A stretch of 10,638 bases of DNA from Planctomycetota bacterium (GTDB lineage: Bacteria > Planctomycetota > Phycisphaerae > Sedimentisphaerales > Anaerohalosphaeraceae): positions 1 to 10,638 of the forward strand of contig JAAYQH010000410.1 in the NCBI GenBank assembly GCA_012519365.1. Direction: 5' to 3'. This document shows positions 1-7,475 of the stretch, piece by piece. Position 1 is the stretch's first letter. Each line of letters begins with the position of its first letter. The notes beneath the pieces are model-generated. The model ran no database searches, was not told the origin of the DNA, and saw only the letters and a program-made list of their open reading frames with translations. Made by a program: the position numbers and the translations under genes.

Positions 1-129
1 CCTGAATAACGAAACGTCAACAGTCAATATGCAGCAATCCAAGAGGCCATTGAAAATGGCTGGCACCTATCTTGCTTGTCCTGCGCCTGTTGTGTCCATA
101 GCCCCTTAGACTCCTTGAGATGGCCCGAA

Positions 130-173
130 GGGTCTTTTGAAACGACCCCCTGCAAAGCAAGAAAGGCCGGGGG
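130..173. repeat. Overlapping inverted repeats upstream of the GH2 gene
   Basis: GGGTC at 130-134 is complementary to GACCC at 144-148 (9-base loop). The same C-rich strand (CCCCC, 146-150) is also complementary to GGGGG at 169-173. The two stems share bases and cannot form together. No T-tract follows either stem, so this is not a standard intrinsic terminator. It could be the remnant end of a transcript entering from the left, or chance. The rest of 1-259 shows no credible gene on either strand. Confidence 0.25.
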
Positions 174-189
174 AACGGTTTGGAAATAA

Positions 190-218
190 TTGACAAAACA
201 GCAGAATGAGGGTAGGGT
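190..218 (+). promoter_or_regulatory. Candidate sigma70-type promoter of the GH2 gene
   Basis: A perfect -35 hexamer TTGACA (190-195) is followed after 17 bases by TAGGGT (213-218). TAGGGT matches TATAAT only at the three most conserved positions (T1, A2, T6). Transcription would start near 225, giving a leader of about 35 bases before the GH2 start. The -35 and spacing are good and the -10 is poor, so this is a candidate only. Confidence 0.35.
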
Positions 219-259
219 GTTTACTTCTTTTGGACACACTAATTTTTTAATAGGCGATA

Positions 260-3200
260 ATGATTATGAATAAACAGCACATTATCCTCAGTCTCTCCCT
301 CTGTGCGGCATTTTTGAATTGTGCTTTTGCGCTGTCCGAGCCCATACTCCCCTTGGAGGGAAGCTGGCAATTTGCCCTCGATCGAAAGGATGTGGGGATT
401 GATCAAAAATGGTTCACAGAAGATCTGAAAACTCCGGATACGATTTGGCTGCCCGGCTCCCTGCAGGAGCAGGGCTTTGGCGACAGACCCTCGGCCCAGA
501 CCAACTGGACAACAGGGATTGGCAAGGCTCTGCTGGAAGATGTCCGATTTCAGGACTATGTTCAGGCGGATCATTTCAAATCCCCGTTTTGGCTGACTCC
601 TCAACGGCACTATGTCGGCCCCGCCTGGTACCAGCGAACGCTGACACTTCCCGACGCGTGGGACCACCAGCGGATTGTGTTGTATCTGGAGCGACCGCAT
701 TGGCAGACGGCCGTGTGGGTTAATCAAACCCCTGTCGGCACACAAGACAGTCTCGGCACCCCCCACACGTACGACCTGACCGGGCTGGTCTCTGCCGGCC
801 AGAATCGCCTGACCATCCGGGTGGATAATCGCGTTCATATCCCTGTCGGGTATGATGCGCACAGCCTGTCTGATCAGACACAGACCAACTGGAACGGGAT
901 CATCGGCAGGATATGCCTGATCCGACATAATCCAGCCCTTTGGTTTGATGATGTCCAGGTCTATCCCCAGGTTGCTGAACAATCAACTCGACTGGCGATC
1001 ACCTTCAAGACGACCTCGCACGAGACTATTGAAGGAAGGCTTTATCTGGCTGCGGAAAGTTTCAACTGCGATACCGCGCACGATGTGCCGGAACGTTTTT
1101 TCCCGATTGCGGTATCCAGGGAGCACAACCGATTTGAATTCGATTATCCAATGGGTCCCCATGTGCAGTTGTGGGATGAGTTTTCGCCGACATTGTATCG
1201 GCTGAAACTGCGATTTGAGCCAAACGATCGGAACGCCCAAGCGGTCGAACATACCGTTGTTTTCGGGATGCGTCAGTTGGGCACCAGCGGCACGCAGTTT
1301 ACGCTCAACGGTCGTCCGATCTATTTGCGGGGTACGCTTGAATGCGCGATTTTTCCCAAGACCGGCTATCCGCCGATGGATGGGGTCGCCTGGAAACGAA
1401 TTTTGCGTGTCTGTCGTGCGCACGGGTTGAACCATCTTCGCTTTCATTCGTGGTGTCCGCCGGCAGCGGCATTCCAGGCTGCCGATGAAATGGGGTTCTA
1501 TTTGCAAGTCGAGGCGTCCTGCTGGGCCGCCTTTGGTGAGGGATCGGCGGTGGATACGTGGATTTACGACGAATGTCGCCGGATGCTCACCACGTACGGC
1601 AATCATCCCTCATTTGTCTTGATGACGCCGAGCAACGAGCCGCACGGCCGAAACAGAGATACCTTTCTTGCAGCCCTCATCGCGTCTCTGGCCAAGCAGG
1701 ATGAACGGCGTCGCTTCACCGCCGGTGCGGGCTGGCCGCAAATTGAACAAAACCAGTTTCATGTGGCGCTTGAGCCTCGTATGCAGCGCTATGCACCGCT
1801 GCGTCTGTCAGACCCTCCCCAGACGGCTGCGGACTATCGTGATTTTGTCGCTCGCTATGACGTGCCGGTGATTAGCCACGAAATCGGCCAGTGGTGCGCC
1901 TATCCCAATCCGGCTGAGCGATTCAAATACAACGGCTTCTTGCGGGGCGGCAACATCGAAATTGCACGCGACCGACTGGACAAAGCGGCACTGCTACATC
2001 TGGGGCATGATTTTCTGATGGCCTCAGGACGGTTTCAGGCTCTGCTGTACAAGGCTGAGATTGAAGCGGCCCTGAGAACGCCCGGTTTTGGCGGATTTCA
2101 ATTGCTGGATTTGCACGATTTTCCCGGCCAGGGTACCGCGCCGGTCGGAGTGCTGGACTGTTTTTGGGAGTCGAAAGGCTATCTGGCTGCCGCGTCTTTT
2201 CGGCGGTTCTGCAGCCCGACCGTGCCCTTGGCGCGGATGCAGCGGCTTGTTTTTACGAACGACCAGTGTTTTGAGGCAACGGTGGACCTGGCTCACTATG
2301 GCCCCCGGCCCATTCAGGCTCAGGCCGTTTGGTATGTGCGTGATCAGGCCGGACGCGTGCTGTTGTCCGACACGCTGCCGAACAGAACCGTCGCGACGGG
2401 AGGGCTTTCGACCCTTGGGAAGGTTCGTTTTCCGCTCAAGGCGTTCGACCAAGCGCAGAAACTCAATTTCGAAGTGGCCCTGTGCCATACCGATATTGCC
2501 AACGATTGGGATATTTGGGTGTATCCGGCACAGCCGGAGCCGTCAACGGCCGAGTCAACCGTCTATACGACAGAGGCGTTTGATGACAGGGCCTTGTCGG
2601 TTCTCAAAGACGGCGGCAAGGTATTGCTGATTCCGCCGCCGGCACGCCTCAAAAGCCAGACGCTTGGGACCTTCAGGCCGATTTTCTGGAACCGCATTAC
2701 CTTTGCCGCTCAGCCGGAGCACACGTTGGGCATTTTGTGCGACCCTCAGCACCCTGTTTTTGCGTTGTTTCCGACGGATTTTTACAGCAACTGGCAATGG
2801 TGGGATCTGCTGGAGCGATCCAAGCCGATCGTGCTGGACGACCTCAAACTGGCCGATGAGCCGCTGATTCGGGCGATTGACGATTGGAATCTGTGCCGCA
2901 GTTTGGGGTTGATGGTTGAAGCCGAGGTTGAAAAAGGAAAATTGCTCGTGTGCAGTATCGACATCCATAACGATCTTGACAGCCGTCCTGCGGCCCGCCA
3001 ATTGCGGCGCAGTGTGCTGGACTATATGGGGTCGCCGGCCTTTTTGCCGAAAACGCGTTTGACCCCCGAGGCAATTAACGGTTTGTTTCGCGAACCGACA
3101 ACTCTCGAAAAGCTCCGCGCCAAAGTCTTTTTTGTCAGCAGCGAGCAGGAAGAGTATGAAGGCCCCAAGGCCATTGACAATAACCCTGCTACCCTGTGGC

Positions 3201-3529
3201 ACACCCAATGGTCGCCGCAGATTGCCCCGCGTCCTCATGAGATTCAGCTGGACCTGAACGCCTCGGTTCAGATACGCGGTTTTTGTTATTTGCCGCGACA
3301 GGACGGCAATCGGAACGGCTGGATTGCCGATTATGAATTTTATGCCAGCGAGGATGCCGCGGATTGGGGACCTCCTGCGGCCAAAGGACGGTTTGAAAAC
3401 AACGCCCAGCTCAAAGTCGTGCGGTTTGAAAGGCCTGTCAAAGGACGCTTTGTACGGCTGGTGTCGCTGTCGGGCTTCGGCAGCGATCCGCATGCCAGCA
3501 CGGCGGAAATCGATGTGCTGGTGGATTAG
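260..3529 (+). CDS. Secreted GH2-superfamily glycoside hydrolase with C-terminal F5/8 (discoidin) domain
   Basis: A 1089-residue exported glycosidase. Residues 1-25 form a type I signal peptide: Lys near the N-terminus, hydrophobic core IILSLSLCAAFL, and AFA as a likely cleavage site. A GH2 sugar-binding jelly-roll follows (about 30-225), then an immunoglobulin-like sandwich (about 228-335) and a TIM barrel from about 345. The barrel holds the probable acid/base Glu460 (SNEP) and nucleophile Glu541 (ISHEIGQW). Both spacing and the preceding LRFHSW strand fit GH2, but the motifs are divergent from LacZ-type enzymes. Residues about 765-925 are an alpha/beta region that I cannot name firmly, perhaps a glutamine-amidotransferase-like or trimerisation-type fold. 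Residues about 950-1089 are an F5/8 type C carbohydrate-binding domain (AIDNNPATLWHTQW, FVRLVSL). It probably removes a terminal sugar from a complex polysaccharide outside the cytoplasm; the substrate cannot be read from sequence. No transporter or regulator lies next to it. The start could also be the in-frame ATG at 266; both keep the signal peptide. Shine-Dalgarno pairing is weak (TAGG at 251-254). Confidence 0.88.
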   Translation: MIMNKQHIILSLSLCAAFLNCAFALSEPILPLEGSWQFALDRKDVGIDQKWFTEDLKTPDTIWLPGSLQEQGFGDRPSAQTNWTTGIGKALLEDVRFQDYVQADHFKSPFWLTPQRHYVGPAWYQRTLTLPDAWDHQRIVLYLERPHWQTAVWVNQTPVGTQDSLGTPHTYDLTGLVSAGQNRLTIRVDNRVHIPVGYDAHSLSDQTQTNWNGIIGRICLIRHNPALWFDDVQVYPQVAEQSTRLAITFKTTSHETIEGRLYLAAESFNCDTAHDVPERFFPIAVSREHNRFEFDYPMGPHVQLWDEFSPTLYRLKLRFEPNDRNAQAVEHTVVFGMRQLGTSGTQFTLNGRPIYLRGTLECAIFPKTGYPPMDGVAWKRILRVCRAHGLNHLRFHSWCPPAAAFQAADEMGFYLQVEASCWAAFGEGSAVDTWIYDECRRMLTTYGNHPSFVLMTPSNEPHGRNRDTFLAALIASLAKQDERRRFTAGAGWPQIEQNQFHVALEPRMQRYAPLRLSDPPQTAADYRDFVARYDVPVISHEIGQWCAYPNPAERFKYNGFLRGGNIEIARDRLDKAALLHLGHDFLMASGRFQALLYKAEIEAALRTPGFGGFQLLDLHDFPGQGTAPVGVLDCFWESKGYLAAASFRRFCSPTVPLARMQRLVFTNDQCFEATVDLAHYGPRPIQAQAVWYVRDQAGRVLLSDTLPNRTVATGGLSTLGKVRFPLKAFDQAQKLNFEVALCHTDIANDWDIWVYPAQPEPSTAESTVYTTEAFDDRALSVLKDGGKVLLIPPPARLKSQTLGTFRPIFWNRITFAAQPEHTLGILCDPQHPVFALFPTDFYSNWQWWDLLERSKPIVLDDLKLADEPLIRAIDDWNLCRSLGLMVEAEVEKGKLLVCSIDIHNDLDSRPAARQLRRSVLDYMGSPAFLPKTRLTPEAINGLFREPTTLEKLRAKVFFVSSEQEEYEGPKAIDNNPATLWHTQWSPQIAPRPHEIQLDLNASVQIRGFCYLPRQDGNRNGWIADYEFYASEDAADWGPPAAKGRFENNAQLKVVRFERPVKGRFVRLVSLSGFGSDPHASTAEIDVLVD

Positions 3530-3545
3530 AGGGGCACCCCTCCCG

Positions 3546-3627
3546 CACCGCCGGTCGACAGGCAAGGGGCCTGCGGTGGTTCACCATTGGGCCTTTGTCC
3601 TCAAAGGGCGTTGCCTTGTCGCTTTTT
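3546..3627 (+). terminator. Hairpin pair downstream of the GH2 gene, weak terminator candidate
   Basis: The first hairpin has an outer stem CACCG (3546-3550)/CGGTG (3574-3578) stacked directly at its 3' side on an inner stem CAGGC (3559-3563)/GCCTG (3569-3573) with loop AAGGG and an 8-base 5' bulge. The second is a perfect 6-bp stem CCTTTG (3592-3597)/CAAAGG (3602-3607) with a four-base loop. A five-T run is at 3623-3627, too far from the second stem for a canonical intrinsic terminator. A third small dyad, GAGGGG/CCCCTC, sits on the GH2 stop codon (3529-3542). The structures probably mark the end of the GH2 transcript. Confidence 0.3.
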
Positions 3628-3639
3628 GAATGCTAAGAT
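3611..3639 (+). promoter_or_regulatory. Candidate promoter of waaA
   Basis: TTGCCT (3611-3616, four of six matches to TTGACA) and TAAGAT (3634-3639, four of six matches to TATAAT) are separated by exactly 17 bases. Transcription would start near 3646, about 54 bases before the waaA start. It overlaps the terminator-like region of the GH2 gene, which fits separate expression of the two genes. Confidence 0.35.
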
Positions 3640-3699
3640 AGCCTTTCTTAAGAGAGTCTTTCTTTCGAATACGCAGAAAAACGCAGGAACGTAAAAACG

Positions 3700-4989
3700 A
3701 TGCGCTATGTGATCGATTTGTTATATCTACTTGGAATCGTGGCCTACAGCCCGGTGATTTTCTATCGTCGGCTGGCACACGGGCGGTATAAAGGCGGCTG
3801 GGACCAGCGGCTGGGGCGGATTCAGCGGCGTCAGCCCGATCGACGGTGCGTCTGGATCCACGCCGTCAGCGTCGGCGAGGTCAACGCCACGCGCACGCTG
3901 GTTGAGGCCTTTGCACAGCGGTTTCCGGATGTTCCGATTGCCGTCTCAGCAACGACCGATACCGGCTTGGCTCGGGCCAAGGCGTTGTATGGCGACACGC
4001 ACGATGTGTTTTATTTTCCATTTGACCTGTCCTGTGTGATGCGCGGGGCCCTTGAGCGGATCAATCCGGCGGTGATCTGTCTGATGGAACTGGAGGTCTG
4101 GCCTAATCTTGCCCGGTTTGCCGCTGAAAAAGGCATTCCGGTGGTGGTGGTTAACGGGCGGATCAGCGACGGCAGTTTTCCCAAATACCTCAGGCTGCGG
4201 CGTTTTGTGCGGCCCATGTTCGAGCGGGTTGCTCTTGTGCTGGCCCAGACGCCGGAGTATGCCGAGCGGTTTGTTGCGCTGGGCTGCCCGGCCGAACGGG
4301 TGAGGGTAATCGGTTCGCTGAAATACGACACCGCCCAGACGAATTGCGAGGTACCGACAGCGGCCCGCCTGGCCGAGCAGATACAGCTTGGCCGCGATCG
4401 GCTGTGGGTGCTGGGCGGAACCGGCCCCGGCGAGGAAGCCATCGGCCTGGAGGTGTTTCGACGGCTCAAGCAGGATCAAGCCTTTGCCGATGTGCGGCTG
4501 GCGGTGGTGCCGCGAAAACCGGAGCGATTTGACGAGGTGGCCCAGGCGATTGAGCAGGCTGGCTGGGACTATGTCCGCTATAGTCGGCTCAAGGCCGAGC
4601 AACGCTGTGCCGAGGGCCGCCCACCCGTCATTCTTGGCGATACGATGGGGGACTTGCGGGCGTTTTATGCGCTGGCGTCGGTGGTATTTGTCGGGCGAAG
4701 CCTCGTGCCGATGGGCGGCTCGGATATGATGGAATCGGCGGCACTGGGCAAGTGTACGCTGTTCGGGCCGCACACCTTTAATTTTCGCCAGACGGTTCAG
4801 GTCCTGCTGGCCGGTGGCGGCGCGATCGCCGTCAATGATGCCGATGCCCTCTTTGAGGCCGTGCGGCGTTGTCTGACCGACAGTGCGTATGCCCAGCAAA
4901 TCGCCGCAGCCGGACGCGAGGTCATCGCCCGCAATCAGGGCGCAACCCAAAAAACCGTCGATGCGGTAGCGTCGCTGCTGAATCGCTGA
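3700..4989 (+). CDS. waaA: 3-deoxy-D-manno-octulosonic acid (Kdo) transferase
   Basis: WaaA/KdtA transfers Kdo from CMP-Kdo to lipid IVA at the cytoplasmic face of the inner membrane, joining lipid A to the LPS core. The 429-residue length is normal. Residues 4-22 form the N-terminal membrane anchor. WIHAVSVGE (52-60) carries the conserved catalytic Glu60. ELEVWPN (130-136), NGRISDGSFPKY (152-163), GSLKYD (205-210) and PRKPERF (271-277) are family signatures, and the C-terminal Rossmann half ends in LFGPHTFNF (354-362). The nucleotide-sugar loop reads PMGGSDMMESAALGK (337-351) rather than the proteobacterial PMGGHNPLEPAALGK, so the His-Asn pair is replaced; the rest of the motif is intact. 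I associate this variant with planctomycete homologues, from memory. The ATG is preceded by AGGA (3685-3688) at 11 bases, a slightly long spacing. No other LPS gene lies nearby. Whether it adds one or several Kdo residues cannot be told. Confidence 0.95.
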   Translation: MRYVIDLLYLLGIVAYSPVIFYRRLAHGRYKGGWDQRLGRIQRRQPDRRCVWIHAVSVGEVNATRTLVEAFAQRFPDVPIAVSATTDTGLARAKALYGDTHDVFYFPFDLSCVMRGALERINPAVICLMELEVWPNLARFAAEKGIPVVVVNGRISDGSFPKYLRLRRFVRPMFERVALVLAQTPEYAERFVALGCPAERVRVIGSLKYDTAQTNCEVPTAARLAEQIQLGRDRLWVLGGTGPGEEAIGLEVFRRLKQDQAFADVRLAVVPRKPERFDEVAQAIEQAGWDYVRYSRLKAEQRCAEGRPPVILGDTMGDLRAFYALASVVFVGRSLVPMGGSDMMESAALGKCTLFGPHTFNFRQTVQVLLAGGGAIAVNDADALFEAVRRCLTDSAYAQQIAAAGREVIARNQGATQKTVDAVASLLNR

Positions 4990-5152
4990 CGTTTGCTCCG
5001 CTGGGGCCAAGGACACTGCGGCCAAGTCTCCCAGGCTGGGTTTGCAGCCGCCGCTGCGTGATGTTCGTGCCCTGCGGGACTGCATTCAGCGGTCCCGTGC
5101 GGCGGCCTTAATCCAGGGACTTGACGATTCAAAGCCCGGTTTTGGCACCCGT

Positions 5153-5181
5153 TTTATGGGACAAGAGCCTTAGTCTATGAT
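5153..5181 (+). promoter_or_regulatory. Weak candidate promoter of the DUF72 gene
   Basis: TATGAT (5176-5181) is a good -10 hexamer, but the -35 at the 17-base spacing is poor (TTTATG, 5153-5158). The start would be near 5188, leaving only about 14 bases of leader that hold the Shine-Dalgarno AGAGG (5189-5193). The rest of the 4990-5201 gap holds an imperfect dyad CGGGAC/GTCCCG (5075-5080 and 5092-5097) without a T-tract, and nothing else I can name. Confidence 0.22.
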
Positions 5182-5201
5182 TTTTTGCAGAGGTCGGGAC
5201 G

Positions 5202-5954
5202 ATGCACAAGAAGACGGTCTGTCATATCGGCACCTCAGGATGGCATTATGACCATTGGCGAGGGCCCTTTTATCCGACAGACTTGCCCCCGAAGGATTTT
5301 CTGTCGTTTTATGCCCGGCATTTTCGCGCAGTGGAAATCAATAACTCCTTTTATCATCTGCCCGCCAAACGCACACTGAAACAGTGGGCCGGGACGGTGG
5401 ATGAGGGGTTTTGTTTTGCCGTCAAGGCCAGCCGCTATATCACCCATATGAAAAAACTCAAAGACCCCGCCGAGAGCCTGCGTCTGTTTCTGGATACCAT
5501 TGCTGTGCTGGGGCAAAAGCGCGGGCCGGTGCTGTTTCAATTGCCGCCGCGATGGCGCTGCAACGCCGACCGCCTGCAGGCGTTTTTGGAGCAGCTGCCC
5601 ATCCGGTGGCCGGTCGTGTTTGAGTTTCGCGACGAAAGCTGGTTTAATCCGACCGTTTATACGCTGTTGTCACAGGCCAATGCGGCATTTTGTATCTATG
5701 AATTGGCCGGCCTCACTTCACCGGAGGTCATCACCGCCGATGTGGTCTATGTACGGCTGCACGGCCCGACCACCACCGCCTATCAAGGCTGCTATTCCGA
5801 TCGGCAACTGGCCGACTGGGCAGACAAACTCTCCGCCTGGGCCTGGAGCGGCAAGAGGGTCTATTGCTTTTTCGACAACGACCAAAACGCCTTTGCCGCT
5901 CAAAACGCCTTAACCCTCCAGCGGATGATTGCCGAGCGGATATCGGGCCGGTGA
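5202..5954 (+). CDS. DUF72 (YecE-like) family TIM-barrel protein
   Basis: A 250-residue cytoplasmic protein of the DUF72/YecE family (Pfam PF01904), whose biochemical role is unproven. The family hallmarks are all present and in order: IGTSGWHYDHWRGPFYP (9-25), VEINNSFYHLP (44-54), FAVKASRYITH (72-82), LFQLPP (111-116), FEFRDESWF (140-148) and the YVRLHGP strand (183-189) leading to a C-terminal FFDND (223-227). The length is typical. The structural fold is a TIM barrel resembling xylose isomerase-type and endonuclease IV-type barrels, and the conserved acidic and His residues could form a metal or sugar site (inference). A Shine-Dalgarno AGAGG (5189-5193) lies 8 bases before the ATG, which supports this start. 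The gene stands alone on its strand and converges with malQ, its stop ending 4 bases from the malQ stop. There is no functional link to the flanking genes that I can defend. Confidence 0.9.
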   Translation: MHKKTVCHIGTSGWHYDHWRGPFYPTDLPPKDFLSFYARHFRAVEINNSFYHLPAKRTLKQWAGTVDEGFCFAVKASRYITHMKKLKDPAESLRLFLDTIAVLGQKRGPVLFQLPPRWRCNADRLQAFLEQLPIRWPVVFEFRDESWFNPTVYTLLSQANAAFCIYELAGLTSPEVITADVVYVRLHGPTTTAYQGCYSDRQLADWADKLSAWAWSGKRVYCFFDNDQNAFAAQNALTLQRMIAERISGR

Positions 5955-5958
5955 ACGG

Positions 5959-7458
5959 TCACAGCCGGTCGTACAGAGCGATACGGTCGCGAAGGCGGCC
6001 GGCGGTTGTCTTTTCAAGGGACTCCGGCGCCATCCGCCATTGCCAGTTGCCCGTGGGTTTGGCGGGGGTGTTCATTCGGGCCGCGGCGTCCAGACCAAGA
6101 ACATCCTGCATCGGAAACACGCACAAGCGAGCCGGCGAGGACAAGGCCAGCCGTATCATTTCCTGCACAATCGTTTGCTGCGTTACGGATCTGCCCAGAT
6201 ACGCCGCAATTTGCCGGCGCATCGCGGCGGTGGTTTCGCGTTTGAACCACCCCAGCGTGGTATTGTTGTCGTGCGTGCCGGTATAGACGATGCAGTTGCG
6301 TTCATAACTGTGGGGCAGATGGATATTGTCCGCCTTGCCGTTGAAGGCAAACTGAAGCACCTTCATACACGGCAGGACATAGGCCGCGATCAGCTCGCGC
6401 ACCTCGGCGGTAATCACACCCAGGTCTTCGGCCGCCAGCGCCGCCTGGGGTATCTGTCGAAACAACGCCTCGAAAAAATCAGTGCCCGGCCCTTTGATCC
6501 ACGTGCCGTGAACGGCGGTTTTGCGGCCGGCCGGAACCTGCCAAAACGCCTCAAACCCCCGAAAGTGATCGATACGCAGCAGATCAAACAGACTCAGGTT
6601 GTGCCGAATCCGCTCCAGCCACCACCGATAACCGCTCTTGGCGTTGGCCTGCCAGTCATACACGGGATTACCCCACAGTTGGCCGGTTTTGCTGTAGTAA
6701 TCCGGCGGGACCCCGGCGATAAAGGCCGGCGTTTTATTGGGTTTGAGCTTGAACAGGTGCGGATGCGTCCATACATCGGCGCTGTCATAGACCACGTAAA
6801 TCGGCAAATCACCGAACAGCAAAATGCCGGTGTCGTTGCAGTATCGCTTCAACGCCGAAAATTGCCGGTCAAAGAGATACTGAATAAAGTATTCCCGCGC
6901 GATAGCCCCCCGGTGCTCATTTTGAAAAGCGACAAGGGCGATTTTATCGCGGTCGCGCAACGGGGCGGGCCACTGGGCCCACTTCTTTTTCGGAAAACGC
7001 TGCTGAATCACTTTATACAGGGCGTAATCTGCCAGCCAGTGGCGGTGTCGCTCGCAAAAGGCCTCATAATCGACCGCGGTACTGGAATGGCTTTCGAAAC
7101 GCTCAAAGGCGGCGTTGAGCAATCGATTTTTCAGTTGAGCCGCCCGGCCGAACGCCGGCATATCGGCAGGCAGGGTCGGCAGGGCGTCCATCTGTCGTTT
7201 GTCCAGCCAGCCCTGACGATACAGCAGCTGAGGGCTAATCAGCAGGGAATTGCCAGCAAACGCAGAACAGCAGCTATACGGCGAAAAATGGGTTTGTCGA
7301 GTCGTTTCTGTTACCGGTAGCATCTGCCAGTAATTCACCCCGGCCTGTCTGAGAAAATCCGCAAAGGCATACGCCGACGGGCCGAGATCACCAATACCGT
7401 ACGGCGAGGGCAACGAGGTCGGATGCATCAGAATGCCAGCGGCTCTGCGTTTGAGCAT
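5959..7458 (-). CDS. malQ: 4-alpha-glucanotransferase (amylomaltase, GH77)
   Basis: MalQ/DPE1 disproportionates alpha-1,4-glucans, moving maltosyl or longer units between maltodextrins in the cytoplasm. The 499-residue length matches the compact Thermus-type enzyme. Catalytic residues are visible: nucleophile Asp297 (RIDHFRGF), acid/base Glu344 (AAEDLG) and transition-state Asp396 (THDNNT), almost the same numbering as Thermus amylomaltase (293/340/395). Other signatures are HPTSLPSPYGIGDLG (12-26), GDLPIYVVYDSADVW (216-230) and GVPPDYYSKTGQLWGNPVYDW (249-269). The loop before SAFAGN reads TETTRQTHFSPYSCC (50-64), a departure from the common PTGxGDSPYQS form that may affect acceptor binding. 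The start has a strong Shine-Dalgarno AAAGGA (7465-7470 on the reverse strand) with a 6-base spacer. It follows the GH57 gene by 15 bases and is surely co-transcribed with it, suggesting joint work on glycogen or maltodextrin. Confidence 0.95.
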   Translation of the reverse strand: MLKRRAAGILMHPTSLPSPYGIGDLGPSAYAFADFLRQAGVNYWQMLPVTETTRQTHFSPYSCCSAFAGNSLLISPQLLYRQGWLDKRQMDALPTLPADMPAFGRAAQLKNRLLNAAFERFESHSSTAVDYEAFCERHRHWLADYALYKVIQQRFPKKKWAQWPAPLRDRDKIALVAFQNEHRGAIAREYFIQYLFDRQFSALKRYCNDTGILLFGDLPIYVVYDSADVWTHPHLFKLKPNKTPAFIAGVPPDYYSKTGQLWGNPVYDWQANAKSGYRWWLERIRHNLSLFDLLRIDHFRGFEAFWQVPAGRKTAVHGTWIKGPGTDFFEALFRQIPQAALAAEDLGVITAEVRELIAAYVLPCMKVLQFAFNGKADNIHLPHSYERNCIVYTGTHDNNTTLGWFKRETTAAMRRQIAAYLGRSVTQQTIVQEMIRLALSSPARLCVFPMQDVLGLDAAARMNTPAKPTGNWQWRMAPESLEKTTAGRLRDRIALYDRL

Positions 7459-7464
7459 GGCGGA

Positions 7465-7475
7465 TCCTTTCCTTT
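7465..7475 (-). promoter_or_regulatory. Tandem Shine-Dalgarno sites between the GH57 gene and malQ
   Basis: Reading leftward, AAAGG (7475-7471) begins inside the GH57 stop codon TAA (7476-7474) and is followed at once by AAAGGA (7470-7465), 6 bases before the malQ ATG. The second copy is the better placed ribosome site. The first could help hold terminating ribosomes for re-initiation. Confidence 0.6.

Noticed and set aside
24..239. 71-residue reverse-strand reading frame upstream of the GH2 gene
   Set aside because: It begins at GTG with no ribosome site, has no recognisable motif, and its composition is unlike the neighbouring proteins.
2555..3565. 336-residue reverse-strand frame opposite the GH2 C-terminus
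   Set aside because: It is antisense to the discoidin domain and middle region of the GH2 protein, with basic low-complexity composition and no start signals.
3946..5085. 379-residue reverse-strand frame opposite waaA
   Set aside because: It is antisense to a complete Kdo transferase with all family motifs. The product is His/Arg-rich and unrecognisable.
5075..5097. CGGGAC/GTCCCG dyad between waaA and the DUF72 gene as a terminator
   Set aside because: The stem is only 6 bp plus wobble pairs and no T-tract follows. It is mentioned only as a dyad in the gap.
5929..7320. 463-residue + strand frame opposite malQ
   Set aside because: It is antisense to a clear GH77 gene with intact catalytic motifs. 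Its Arg/Gly/Pro-rich product is typical of a codon-bias shadow.
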